Below, piece after piece: positions 27,601 to 35,236 of a stretch of 40,231 nucleotides of DNA. The stretch covers positions 1-40,231 of the forward strand of contig CALGOA010000144.1 in NCBI GenBank assembly GCA_937958015.1, written 5' to 3'. The stretch is from an uncultured Acidimicrobiales bacterium. GTDB taxonomy: Bacteria > Actinomycetota > Acidimicrobiia > Acidimicrobiales > SZUA-35. Numbering within the stretch: the stretch's first letter is position 1; every line of letters starts with the position of its first letter. The position numbers and the translations under genes were made by a program. Below the pieces are notes generated by a model. That model was not told the origin of the DNA, ran no database searches, and saw only the letters and a program-made list of their open reading frames with translations.

Positions 27601-27689
27601 GGGCCTATTGTCTCCCAAATCGGGCGATTCGCCACGCTGGTTTTCCGAATCGAGCCCATTTGGGGTCGATGACGTGGGAAAACGAGTTG

Positions 27690-28364
27690 TCAGGCACCGC
27701 TGGCGACGACGTTCCACAGGTTCAAAACCTGGTCTTTTTCGAGACTTCCGACCGACCGTGCAATCAGATTGTTCTCACCGTCGAGGTAAAGCGTGTAGGG
27801 GATGCCGCTGATCCCGGACGCCAGACCGGCCTCGTTCTCCGCGCTGTCCCGCATCACCGTGCCGGGGAAATTCTCAAGCCATTCCGACGGCGGATAGTTG
27901 GGCCGCGTCTCGTCGACGGCGATGGTCACCGCGTACAGGTCGATCTCGGACGGCTGCACTCCATCGGCGACCAACTCGTTGATCAGATTGACCTCATCCT
28001 GACAGTGCGGACACCAATGGGCGAGGAAGTACACCACCTTGGCCCGGCCGTCGGGTCCGATCGACACCTCGGAACCGTTGAAGTTGGTTCCCGTCAGCGT
28101 GGGTGCCACCGAACCGATCGCTGGATCGTCGGCTTCGTCGCTGAAGACTCCGCCGCCTTCGAGTTGCGGGAGCGCCGCGCCGGAGACCGTTACGGGCGCG
28201 GTCTCGGCACCGTCAGAGGTCTGAACCGCGGTTGTGGTAGTGGTCTCGCCCGGTTCGGTCGTCGTGGTCTCCTCGGCCGACTCGGATGCGGACGAGGACG
28301 ATCCGCAGGCGGCCGTCAGCGTTAGTGCGGCAAGGATGAGAAAGAGGGTTCGAAGTCGGAACAC
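27690..28364 (-). CDS. TlpA/ResA-like thioredoxin-fold lipoprotein
   Basis: Lipobox LTAAC; Thr-rich linker; VVYFLAHWCPHCQDEVNLINEL active site CPHC; GIPYTLYLDGEN cis-Pro loop. Confidence 0.9.
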   Translation of the reverse strand: MFRLRTLFLILAALTLTAACGSSSSASESAEETTTTEPGETTTTTAVQTSDGAETAPVTVSGAALPQLEGGGVFSDEADDPAIGSVAPTLTGTNFNGSEVSIGPDGRAKVVYFLAHWCPHCQDEVNLINELVADGVQPSEIDLYAVTIAVDETRPNYPPSEWLENFPGTVMRDSAENEAGLASGISGIPYTLYLDGENNLIARSVGSLEKDQVLNLWNVVASGA

Positions 28365-28465
28365 CGCTTCAGCCTAGGCAGAACCGCGGTCTGCGGAGGG
28401 TCGTGGATCCTCCCTACACCACGCCTAAGTCTTCGGCCCCGCACTTCAGGCACTACATTCTCGGC

Positions 28466-28927
28466 ATGCTTACTGAAGACACGACTGCGCCCGACTTCAC
28501 GGCGCTCGATCAGGACCGCAAGGCCGTTTCGCTCAGCGACCTGCGGGGCTCCTGGGTCTTGATGTGGTGGTATCCGAAAGCCAGCACGCCCGGTTGAACG
28601 GCTCAAGGATTGGGCTTGCGTGACAAGTCCGAAGAGTTCGCCGCCGCTTCCTGCGAGGTTGTGGGGATCTCGTTCGACACCCCCGAGGACAACTCGGAAT
28701 TTCGCACGAAGCAGGAGTTCCCGTTCACTCTGCTGAGCGATGAGGACAAGTCGATCGGGGCGACCTATCACGCAGTTCGTGATCCCGACGACAACTACGC
28801 CAACTTCCCAAAACGCATCAGTTACCTGATCGATCCAGAAGGCACGATTCAAAAGGCGTACGAAGTGAGCGACCCGGCCGGTCACGCTGCGGCGGTTCTT
28901 GCCGACCTGGCCGCTTTCCAGCGCTAA
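28466..28927 (+). CDS. BCP/AhpC-type peroxiredoxin, candidate selenoprotein (in-frame TGA at 28595-28597 read as Sec)
   Basis: MLTEDTTAPDFTALDQDRKAVSLSDLRGSWVLMWWYPKASTPG-[TGA]-TAQGLGLRDKSEEFAAASCEVVGISFDTPEDNSEFRTKQEFPFTLLSDEDKSIGATYHAVRD...FPKRISYLIDPEGTIQKAYEV. Both halves share one frame; the TGA replaces the peroxidatic Cys of TPGCT; SECIS-like hairpin downstream. Confidence 0.9.
28610..28632 (+). promoter_or_regulatory. Candidate bacterial SECIS hairpin
   Basis: UUGGGCUUG-CGUGA-CAAGUCCGA: 9-bp stem (two G-U pairs), 5-nt apical loop with GU. Loop G is 22 nt after the UGA. Confidence 0.82.
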
Positions 28928-28933
28928 CGCCCT

Positions 28934-29536
28934 GTGAAGAGCCGTCTCGCAAAATGGGTTCTCCGACGGTGGGGGTTCGAACTTGTCGGCTCACGCCCCG
29001 ACGCCGAACACTCGGTGATGATCGCCTCTCCACACACCTCCAATTGGGACTTCCCCCTGGCGCTTCTGATCGGTTGGGCGCTTGAGTTCAACATGCGTTG
29101 GGTAGGGAAGAAGGAGATGTTTCCTCCCGTCATCGGATGGATCTGGAAACGCATGGGCGGTATTCCGGTCGATAGAGCCTCGGCCTCGACCATGGTCGAG
29201 TCGCTCACGAATATGTTCGAACCCGGCGAACGAATAACGATCGTCATCCCGGTGGCCGGCACTCGTGGGCACACCGACCATTGGAAGTCTGGCTTCTACC
29301 GGGTGGCCCGAGGCGCCAACGTGCCGGTCGTTCCCGCGTTTGTCGACTTCGGCAACAAGCGTTGTGGGGCCGGGGAGGCGATCATGTTGACCGGCGACGT
29401 CACCGCCGACATGGACCGCTTTCGCGAGTTTTACGCCGGTATCGAAGGCAAGTACCCCGAGAACGACGGTCCGATCCTTCTGCGGGAAGAGTTGAAGTCC
29501 CAGCTGGAGGACGGGCCGGAGTCAGCGGCGGACTGA
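28934..29536 (+). CDS. PlsC-like 1-acylglycerol-3-phosphate acyltransferase family protein
   Basis: IASPHTSNWDFPLAL (HX4D), KKEMFPPVIGWIWKRMGGIPVDR, IPVAGTRGHTDHWKSGFYRVARGANVPVVPAFVD. Confidence 0.85.
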   Translation: MKSRLAKWVLRRWGFELVGSRPDAEHSVMIASPHTSNWDFPLALLIGWALEFNMRWVGKKEMFPPVIGWIWKRMGGIPVDRASASTMVESLTNMFEPGERITIVIPVAGTRGHTDHWKSGFYRVARGANVPVVPAFVDFGNKRCGAGEAIMLTGDVTADMDRFREFYAGIEGKYPENDGPILLREELKSQLEDGPESAAD

Positions 29537-29569
29537 GTCGCTTCTCCGTGGACCCAATAGGGTCGACGT

Positions 29570-29890
29570 ATGGCTGAACTCCTCGATCTCAACGCCGCCA
29601 GGACACTGGTGGACGCTCCTCCCGCTGACCTGGTCGTGCTCGACGTGCGGACCGAAGATGAATTCGCGGCCGGGCATGTGGCCGGGGCCCAAAACATCGA
29701 CATCTACGACGAGAACTTCGCCGAAAAGGTAGGAGCGCTCGACCGTTCGGTGCCCTACCTGGTCTATTGCAAGGCCGGCGGCCGGAGCGCCAAGGCGTGT
29801 GAACTGATGGGGGCTCTCGGGTTCTCCACCGTTTCGGATATGACGAACGGATGGGACGGCTGGGCCGACGCCGGTTTCCCCGCCGAATAA
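29570..29890 (+). CDS. Rhodanese-domain protein (single domain)
   Basis: LVVLDVRTEDEFAAGHVAGAQNIDIYDENF...PYLVYCKAGGRSAKACELMGALGF; active-site Cys retained. Confidence 0.93.
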   Translation: MAELLDLNAARTLVDAPPADLVVLDVRTEDEFAAGHVAGAQNIDIYDENFAEKVGALDRSVPYLVYCKAGGRSAKACELMGALGFSTVSDMTNGWDGWADAGFPAE

Positions 29891-29900
29891 CCCACCCCAA

Positions 29901-29974
29901 ATTCCTGATGGCAGCTACACCTGACGGTGTTTTCGCTGGTGAGACTGGTGTGGATGGAGTCCCCATCAGGAAGA
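29901..29974. repeat. Inverted-repeat intergenic element, copy 2 (74 bp)
   Basis: ATTCCTGATGGCAGCTACACC...GGTGTGG...CCATCAGGAAGA. Starts 10 nt after the rhodanese TAA; related to 23461-23534. Confidence 0.8.
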
Positions 29975-30195
29975 TGCCGGATGGGGTGACGTCGGCCCCT
30001 ACCAGCTCTAACGAGAATCTCGTTCATCGAAGTGCTGCCACATGGAGGTCTGTGCGTCGCGTCGCATGCGCCGCACATCTTTTCTGACCCGTAGGTCCTG
30101 TTGAGGCGGCCCATAGGTTGTACGGCCTAGGAAATCGGGGTTGAAACACACGCTGTCAAGTGGGGAATTGGGCCTTGTTGTGCCATCCTGAGGGC

Positions 30196-30675
30196 ATGAC
30201 GTTCAAGACCGGCGATCGGGTTGTCTATCCGCACCATGGTGCGGCCATCATTCAAAAGACAGAGGTTGTCGAGTTCAACGGTGAGAAGAAGAAGTATTTC
30301 GTGCTGCACACCGCCCACGATGAGCTGACGGTTCGAGTGCCCGTCGACAAGGTCGAAGAAGTGGGTATGCGCCCTCCGATCAGCATGACCGACGTCGAAG
30401 ACCTCTTCGAACTGCTCGCGAAGAAGGACGTTCGTGAGCCGGCCAACTGGAGTCGTCGGTTCAAGAATCACCAGGAAAAGCTGAAGTCCGGCGACGTGTA
30501 TCAGGTCGCCGAAGTTGTTCGGAACCTTGCACTGCGAGACAAGAGCAAGGGATTGTCCGCGGGTGAAAAGACCATGTACTCCAAAGCTCGCAAGGTGCTC
30601 GTCAGCGAGCTGTCCTTCGCCATGGATCTGTCCGAAGACGACGCCATGGACAAGGTCGACGAACAGCTGGTGTAG
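30196..30675 (+). CDS. CarD family transcriptional regulator
   Basis: MTFKTGDRVVYPHHGAAIIQKTEVVEFNGEKKKYFVLHTAHDELTVRVPVDKVEEVGMRPPIS...NWSRRFKNHQEKLKSGDVYQVAEVVRNLALRDKSKGLSAGEKTMYSKARKVLVSEL. Confidence 0.97.
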   Translation: MTFKTGDRVVYPHHGAAIIQKTEVVEFNGEKKKYFVLHTAHDELTVRVPVDKVEEVGMRPPISMTDVEDLFELLAKKDVREPANWSRRFKNHQEKLKSGDVYQVAEVVRNLALRDKSKGLSAGEKTMYSKARKVLVSELSFAMDLSEDDAMDKVDEQLV

Positions 30676-30722
30676 GACTCTCCGCCTGGGCCTTGCGCCC
30701 GTCTGAGGGCCCGTCGTATCTA

Positions 30723-31373
30723 ATGGCTGCGGCCGACGTGGTAATCGAACTGCTGGAATGGCGCCGTCTCGAGACGATGCGATTCGAGATGGGCAGCGAT
30801 CGACGGCTTGGTGACCCCGACGACGATGAGGGTCCCGTTCGGCAGGTCTCGGTCGGGTCAATGATCGTGTCGACCACACCGGTGACCCGAGCCGCTTTCA
30901 ACGCCTTCGTAGTCGCAACCGATTTCGTCACGACGGCCGAACGTGAAGGGTCCGGATTCCAGATCGTCGATGGCGAACCGGTGTTGTGTGACGGACTGAC
31001 GTGGCGGGACTACAACGGGGCCATCCAGCAGCCCGATCGCGGCGCCGATCTGGAGCCGGTCACGCAGGTCTCATGGGCCGATGCTCGGGAGTTCTGCCGA
31101 TGGTCGGGCACCAGGCTGCTCACCGAAGCCGAATGGGAGCGAGTAGCGAAACACGAACCGTCTGCGGTCACGGTTCCGCTGCTCGAGTGGGTCGCGGACT
31201 ACTACGACCCATCGTTCTTCCGAACCGAGCAGCGAGTCAACCCCACGGGACCGATCGGCGGTACTCACCGGGTCGCTCGTGGGGCGGGATCAACAACCGC
31301 CCGCACGCCCTACCTTCCCGACATGTCGAGCAACCGGTTGACGTTTCGCGTCGCCCGGTCTGCTCACGGCTGA
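30723..31373 (+). CDS. Formylglycine-generating enzyme/SUMF1-fold protein
   Basis: MRFEMGSDRRLGDPDDDEGPVRQVSVGSMIVSTTPVTRAAFNAFV, PVTQVSWADAREFCRWSGTRLLTEAEWERVA, LLEWVADYY, NRLTFRVARS. Confidence 0.88.
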   Translation: MAAADVVIELLEWRRLETMRFEMGSDRRLGDPDDDEGPVRQVSVGSMIVSTTPVTRAAFNAFVVATDFVTTAEREGSGFQIVDGEPVLCDGLTWRDYNGAIQQPDRGADLEPVTQVSWADAREFCRWSGTRLLTEAEWERVAKHEPSAVTVPLLEWVADYYDPSFFRTEQRVNPTGPIGGTHRVARGAGSTTARTPYLPDMSSNRLTFRVARSAHG

Positions 31374-31390
31374 TTGGTACGCTGCTCGCC

Positions 31391-32221
31391 ATGTTGACGG
31401 TCGAGGTAGCGCCCGGCGCCTACGCGCTGTGCGCGTCCGAGGCTCGGTTTGGAAACGCAAACCTCGGCCTGGTGATCGATGGCGACGGTCTCACGATCAT
31501 CGATTCGCTCTGCACACCAAAGCTTGCGGTCGAAGCCGACGATGAGATCAAACAGCTCACCGACAACCTCGGCCTGCGGCTGAAGCGAGTGGTCCTCACC
31601 AGCTCGCGAATTCCGTTCACCGGCGGGTCGACGGTCTTCTGGCGGTCCGCTTTCTATGGCAGCGAACCCGTAAGTGACCAGCTGGACCAGCCGGTCAACA
31701 CCATGGTCCTGAAACGACTGATCCCTCAGCATGCGACCGCATTCCATGGCGAGTTCGTGACGCGCCCGATCACCCACACCATCGGTGAGGCGGCGTTACT
31801 GACCGACGCTGCGGTCGTTCACCTCGTCCCGGGGGAGGGGCCACTTACTACGGTCGTACAACTGCCCGGCGCCGAGGTTGTGTTTCTGGGCGCACTGGGA
31901 AGTTTTGGTGTGACCCCGCTCGCATTCGATGGTGATCCTGCCGCCTGGGCTGACTCCCTCGACGCCGTCGCCGCTCTGGGCACCACGTTCGTGCCGGGCC
32001 ATGGAATGCCCGGTGGAGTTGAGTCACTCGGGGAGCAGGCTGCCTACCTGCGACACTGTGTTGCCGCGGATGGCGACGTGTCTGCGATTCCCTCGGGGCC
32101 CTGGGATCGATGGACCGATCGTCGTTTCGACGAGGTGAATGTGGAGCGTGCGGCCCGCCTCGCCCGCGGCGACGCCGACACACCCCAGGCGATGTACCGC
32201 CTGCTGGGTTTGTCCGGGTAG
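31391..32221 (+). CDS. Metallo-beta-lactamase-fold protein with degenerate metal-binding motifs
   Basis: NLGLVIDGDGLTIIDSLCTPK...RLKRVVLTSSRIPFTGGSTVFW (HxHxDH motif absent), LPGAEVVFLGALGS, TTFVPGHGMPGG. Confidence 0.75.
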   Translation: MLTVEVAPGAYALCASEARFGNANLGLVIDGDGLTIIDSLCTPKLAVEADDEIKQLTDNLGLRLKRVVLTSSRIPFTGGSTVFWRSAFYGSEPVSDQLDQPVNTMVLKRLIPQHATAFHGEFVTRPITHTIGEAALLTDAAVVHLVPGEGPLTTVVQLPGAEVVFLGALGSFGVTPLAFDGDPAAWADSLDAVAALGTTFVPGHGMPGGVESLGEQAAYLRHCVAADGDVSAIPSGPWDRWTDRRFDEVNVERAARLARGDADTPQAMYRLLGLSG

Positions 32222-32229
32222 TCCGCTCT

Positions 32230-34632
32230 TCAGTCGAGGGCCAGCGCCTCGCCGATCGGGATGCGGGCCGTTTGCCACGCCGGCAACAAGCCGCCAACGG
32301 CAATCGCCACTACGGCAGAGACGAGAGCCTGGAGCACGCTGGGCATCGAGAACGAATAGACCTCGGGAAACGGTGAGGCGTTGTTGGTGATGTATACGGC
32401 TAGCCGGTGAAGGGCGCTGCCAAAGATCAGCCCGAGGATGGTGCCTACCGCACCTGCTGCAGCGACTTCGATCATCACGATCTTCCGAACCTGGCCTGGC
32501 GTTGCGCCGATCGAGCGCAGCACCCCCAGAATCCGGCGACGTTCAACGACCGACGATGCCGTCGCGTTCAGGGTTGCGAGTCCGGCCAGTGCCACCACGA
32601 GCGACGAGACGACGACAAAAACCCGGACCGCTTCGGCCGTTTCGCCGATGATGCCGTCGTACCACTCCGTTCCCGTGAATACCAGGACGGGTGCGCCGTC
32701 GGATTCCAGCGCAGAGGCGATCTCGGACCGGACGCCAGGATTGTCGTCGCCGACGTCGATTTCGATCGTGTTCACCCCTGGATCTCCGAATGCGGAAACG
32801 AAGGTGGAGCGGCCGATGTGTACGGCGCCCGATACCGAGACCGTCGTGGCGGTGGTAACGGCGGCGATCGGAAGTTGAATCGGTCCGTCGATCCCGTCGA
32901 GTTCGAGCAGATCGCCCGCTTCCAGACCGAATGTCCTTGCGTGCTGGATGGTCACGATCGCGGCCTTGCCCGCGGCGACGCGAGCTTGCGCGTCAGGCGG
33001 TGCAAGCGCCATCGACGGTACGACCATGGGGTGGTCCGATGCCAGCACGATGAAGCGTTCCCCCTCCCGACTCGCATACGCAGTGACATTGCCCCGGACC
33101 TGTTGCACCCCGTCGATTGCTGCGAGTCGCGCCAGGGAGTCGTTGGAGTAGTGGAACCCCAACGGTAGGTCGCCGGGGCTGGTGGTCGACACGATGAGAT
33201 CCACCTCGCTAACGGGGGCGAATTGAGTGACGAGCGTGTCGGTTTGGTTGCGGGCCGCTCCACCGACGGTCAGCGACATTCCCACCGCAGTGAACACTGC
33301 GGCGGCGATCGACCAGACCCGACGATGCGAGCCGGCCAGGTCAACCGCAACGAGGGTTCCGAGCGAGCCGAGCCCGTTGGCGATTCTGGACGCTACCCGA
33401 GCGATCGTGCGAGCCAGGCCAAGTCCGATCACGATCAGTCCCAGCAGGACGCCGGCGATACCGTTCTGTGCAATTCGGATGTCAGGTGACAAACACGCCA
33501 GGAGACCCAGACCGAGCAGCCCGGTGCCGATAACGACTGCGATCGGTCGAGTCTGGGCGGGTTTCGACTTCGCGGGTCGGCGCGAGAGCACAGCATCCGG
33601 ACTCGACCGGAGCACGGATCGAATCGGCAGAATCGCCGACAAAAACGCCACCACAAGTCCAGCGACCAGAGCGCCCGGTAGAGCGGCCCAGTCCCAGTGA
33701 AATGTCACCTCGGTGCCCGCAACGGTGTCGACAAGATCGGGGAGCACCGACACGATTCCCCGTCCGAGCAGAGCGCCGAGAAACACACCTGCTACCGACC
33801 CCGCCAGCCCGAGAACCGCAGCTTCGGTGAGGAGCCCGCCAGCAATGTGGCGCCGGCTGGCGCCGATCGCCCGAAGCACCGCAAGGTCGCGCTGTTGAAT
33901 CCGGGCGGAACTCTGCACAGTGTTGAAGATGAGAAACCCGCCGGCGACGAGCGCGATCGTGGCCATCAGGAACAATGGTTGTTGAACCTGTGCCAACTGT
34001 TTGAGTGCGATTTGTTGGGGTGCGTCGGCCGGTCCGAGGTAGACCGCCGGGCCGAGTTCGGCCTCCAATTCGGCAAGGACCGATGTGGTGTTGGCACCGT
34101 CGACGAGTTCGATCGTTGCGGAGTCGATCGTCCCCGTGGGCCGGCCCGTGATCTGCCATGCATCTTCCAGCGGTACCAGGACCACCCGGCCACCGTTGAT
34201 CTCACCCGGGCCCGGCGGGGCGGGAGCAGCGTTCACTTCGGACGTTCGGTTGGCAGTGGTGATGGTCAGGGGCGACGTCATGCCCGCTCCCGCGAGCGGC
34301 GCTGGGATGTCGTCGCGACCGATCAGGAGGGCTGGCTCGCCATCGATCAGGACGGCGGAGCTGAGTTGGGGCTGGACGTCGGCGACGTTCGGGTGTCTCG
34401 CGGCTTCTGCGGCCCGATCGATGGGAATCCCCAGGGTTGATCGTGAGTTGATGAGGATCTCAGCCGACTGGTGAAGGTCGGAGATCTTCTCGATCGAGCG
34501 GCCGACGGACCCGAGCACGACCCCGACTGATATCACCAGGGCGATGCCGGCGGCGATTCCCGTCATCGCCAGTATTGCGGACAGCGGACGGGTGAACAGA
34601 CGTCGCACGCCGAGGAGGTACACAGCGAACAT
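32230..34632 (-). CDS. ABC transporter permease, FtsX/MacB-like
   Basis: 800 aa; N-terminal LFTRPLSAILAMTGIAAGIALVISVGVVLGSV, two FtsX-type blocks (NTVQSSARIQQRDLAVLRAIGASRRHI; NATASSVVERRRILGVLRSIGATPGQVRKIVMIEVA). Confidence 0.93.
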   Translation of the reverse strand: MFAVYLLGVRRLFTRPLSAILAMTGIAAGIALVISVGVVLGSVGRSIEKISDLHQSAEILINSRSTLGIPIDRAAEAARHPNVADVQPQLSSAVLIDGEPALLIGRDDIPAPLAGAGMTSPLTITTANRTSEVNAAPAPPGPGEINGGRVVLVPLEDAWQITGRPTGTIDSATIELVDGANTTSVLAELEAELGPAVYLGPADAPQQIALKQLAQVQQPLFLMATIALVAGGFLIFNTVQSSARIQQRDLAVLRAIGASRRHIAGGLLTEAAVLGLAGSVAGVFLGALLGRGIVSVLPDLVDTVAGTEVTFHWDWAALPGALVAGLVVAFLSAILPIRSVLRSSPDAVLSRRPAKSKPAQTRPIAVVIGTGLLGLGLLACLSPDIRIAQNGIAGVLLGLIVIGLGLARTIARVASRIANGLGSLGTLVAVDLAGSHRRVWSIAAAVFTAVGMSLTVGGAARNQTDTLVTQFAPVSEVDLIVSTTSPGDLPLGFHYSNDSLARLAAIDGVQQVRGNVTAYASREGERFIVLASDHPMVVPSMALAPPDAQARVAAGKAAIVTIQHARTFGLEAGDLLELDGIDGPIQLPIAAVTTATTVSVSGAVHIGRSTFVSAFGDPGVNTIEIDVGDDNPGVRSEIASALESDGAPVLVFTGTEWYDGIIGETAEAVRVFVVVSSLVVALAGLATLNATASSVVERRRILGVLRSIGATPGQVRKIVMIEVAAAGAVGTILGLIFGSALHRLAVYITNNASPFPEVYSFSMPSVLQALVSAVVAIAVGGLLPAWQTARIPIGEALALD

Positions 34633-34640
34633 GTCGTGAC

Positions 34641-34657
34641 TATACCATCGTGTTATA
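34641..34657. promoter_or_regulatory. Candidate PadR operator/promoter overlap
   Basis: TATACCA-TCG-TGTTATA imperfect inverted repeat between the divergent FtsX permease and PadR genes. Confidence 0.4.
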
Positions 34658-34708
34658 CTCTCATGGAATAGTCGATCGAAAGGTTGTTAGATTCATGCGA
34701 GGAACGCC

Positions 34709-35236
34709 ATGAGTGCACAACAAATCCTGCTGGGGCTGCTGGAGTCCGGACCCCGTCACGGTTACGACCTCAAACGTGAGTACGAGGCCAGATTTCCCGA
34801 GTTGCGCCCGCTTCGATTCTCGCAGATCTATGCCACCCTGGCTCGCCTCGACCGCGACGGACTGGTAACCCTCATCGGGGAGAGTGGTGGACAGGGGCCA
34901 GACCGGAAGGAATACGCCATCACCGACTCCGGTGTGTCGGATCTGGAAACCTGGCTTGCCACCCCTCTCCCGGCCGACGAACCCCCTCGGGGTGAACTCT
35001 TTCTGAAGGTTGCGCTCGCCTTGCTGTCGGGCCGCGATGCGGCACCGTTGCTAGCTGCGCAACGGGCACTGCACATGGAACAGATGCGGGCGCTCACCCG
35101 ACGCAAGGCCGCGGCTACGTCCGAGGCGGAGATCGTGGTCAGCGACTTTGGCCTCTTTCACCTCGAGGCTGACCTGCAGTGGATCGAGCACACCTCGAAG
35201 CGCCTCTCCGGCCTTGCGGCGGAGTTGCGACGATGA
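34709..35236 (+). CDS. PadR family transcriptional regulator
   Basis: ILLGLLESGPRHGYDLKREYEARFPELRPLRFSQIYATLARLDRDGLVTLIGESGGQGPDRKEYAITDSG. Confidence 0.95.
   Translation: MSAQQILLGLLESGPRHGYDLKREYEARFPELRPLRFSQIYATLARLDRDGLVTLIGESGGQGPDRKEYAITDSGVSDLETWLATPLPADEPPRGELFLKVALALLSGRDAAPLLAAQRALHMEQMRALTRRKAAATSEAEIVVSDFGLFHLEADLQWIEHTSKRLSGLAAELRR

Noticed and set aside
28595-28597. Interpretation of the peroxiredoxin TGA as a simple nonsense mutation/pseudogene
   Set aside because: The stop lies exactly at the catalytic Cys codon, the downstream frame is intact to the natural C-terminus, and a SECIS-like hairpin follows; still worth ruling out by checking for sel genes.
33963-33975. CCATCAGGAACAA, resembling one arm of the 74-bp inverted-repeat element
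   Set aside because: Lies within the FtsX permease coding sequence without the partner arm at the expected distance; probably coincidence.
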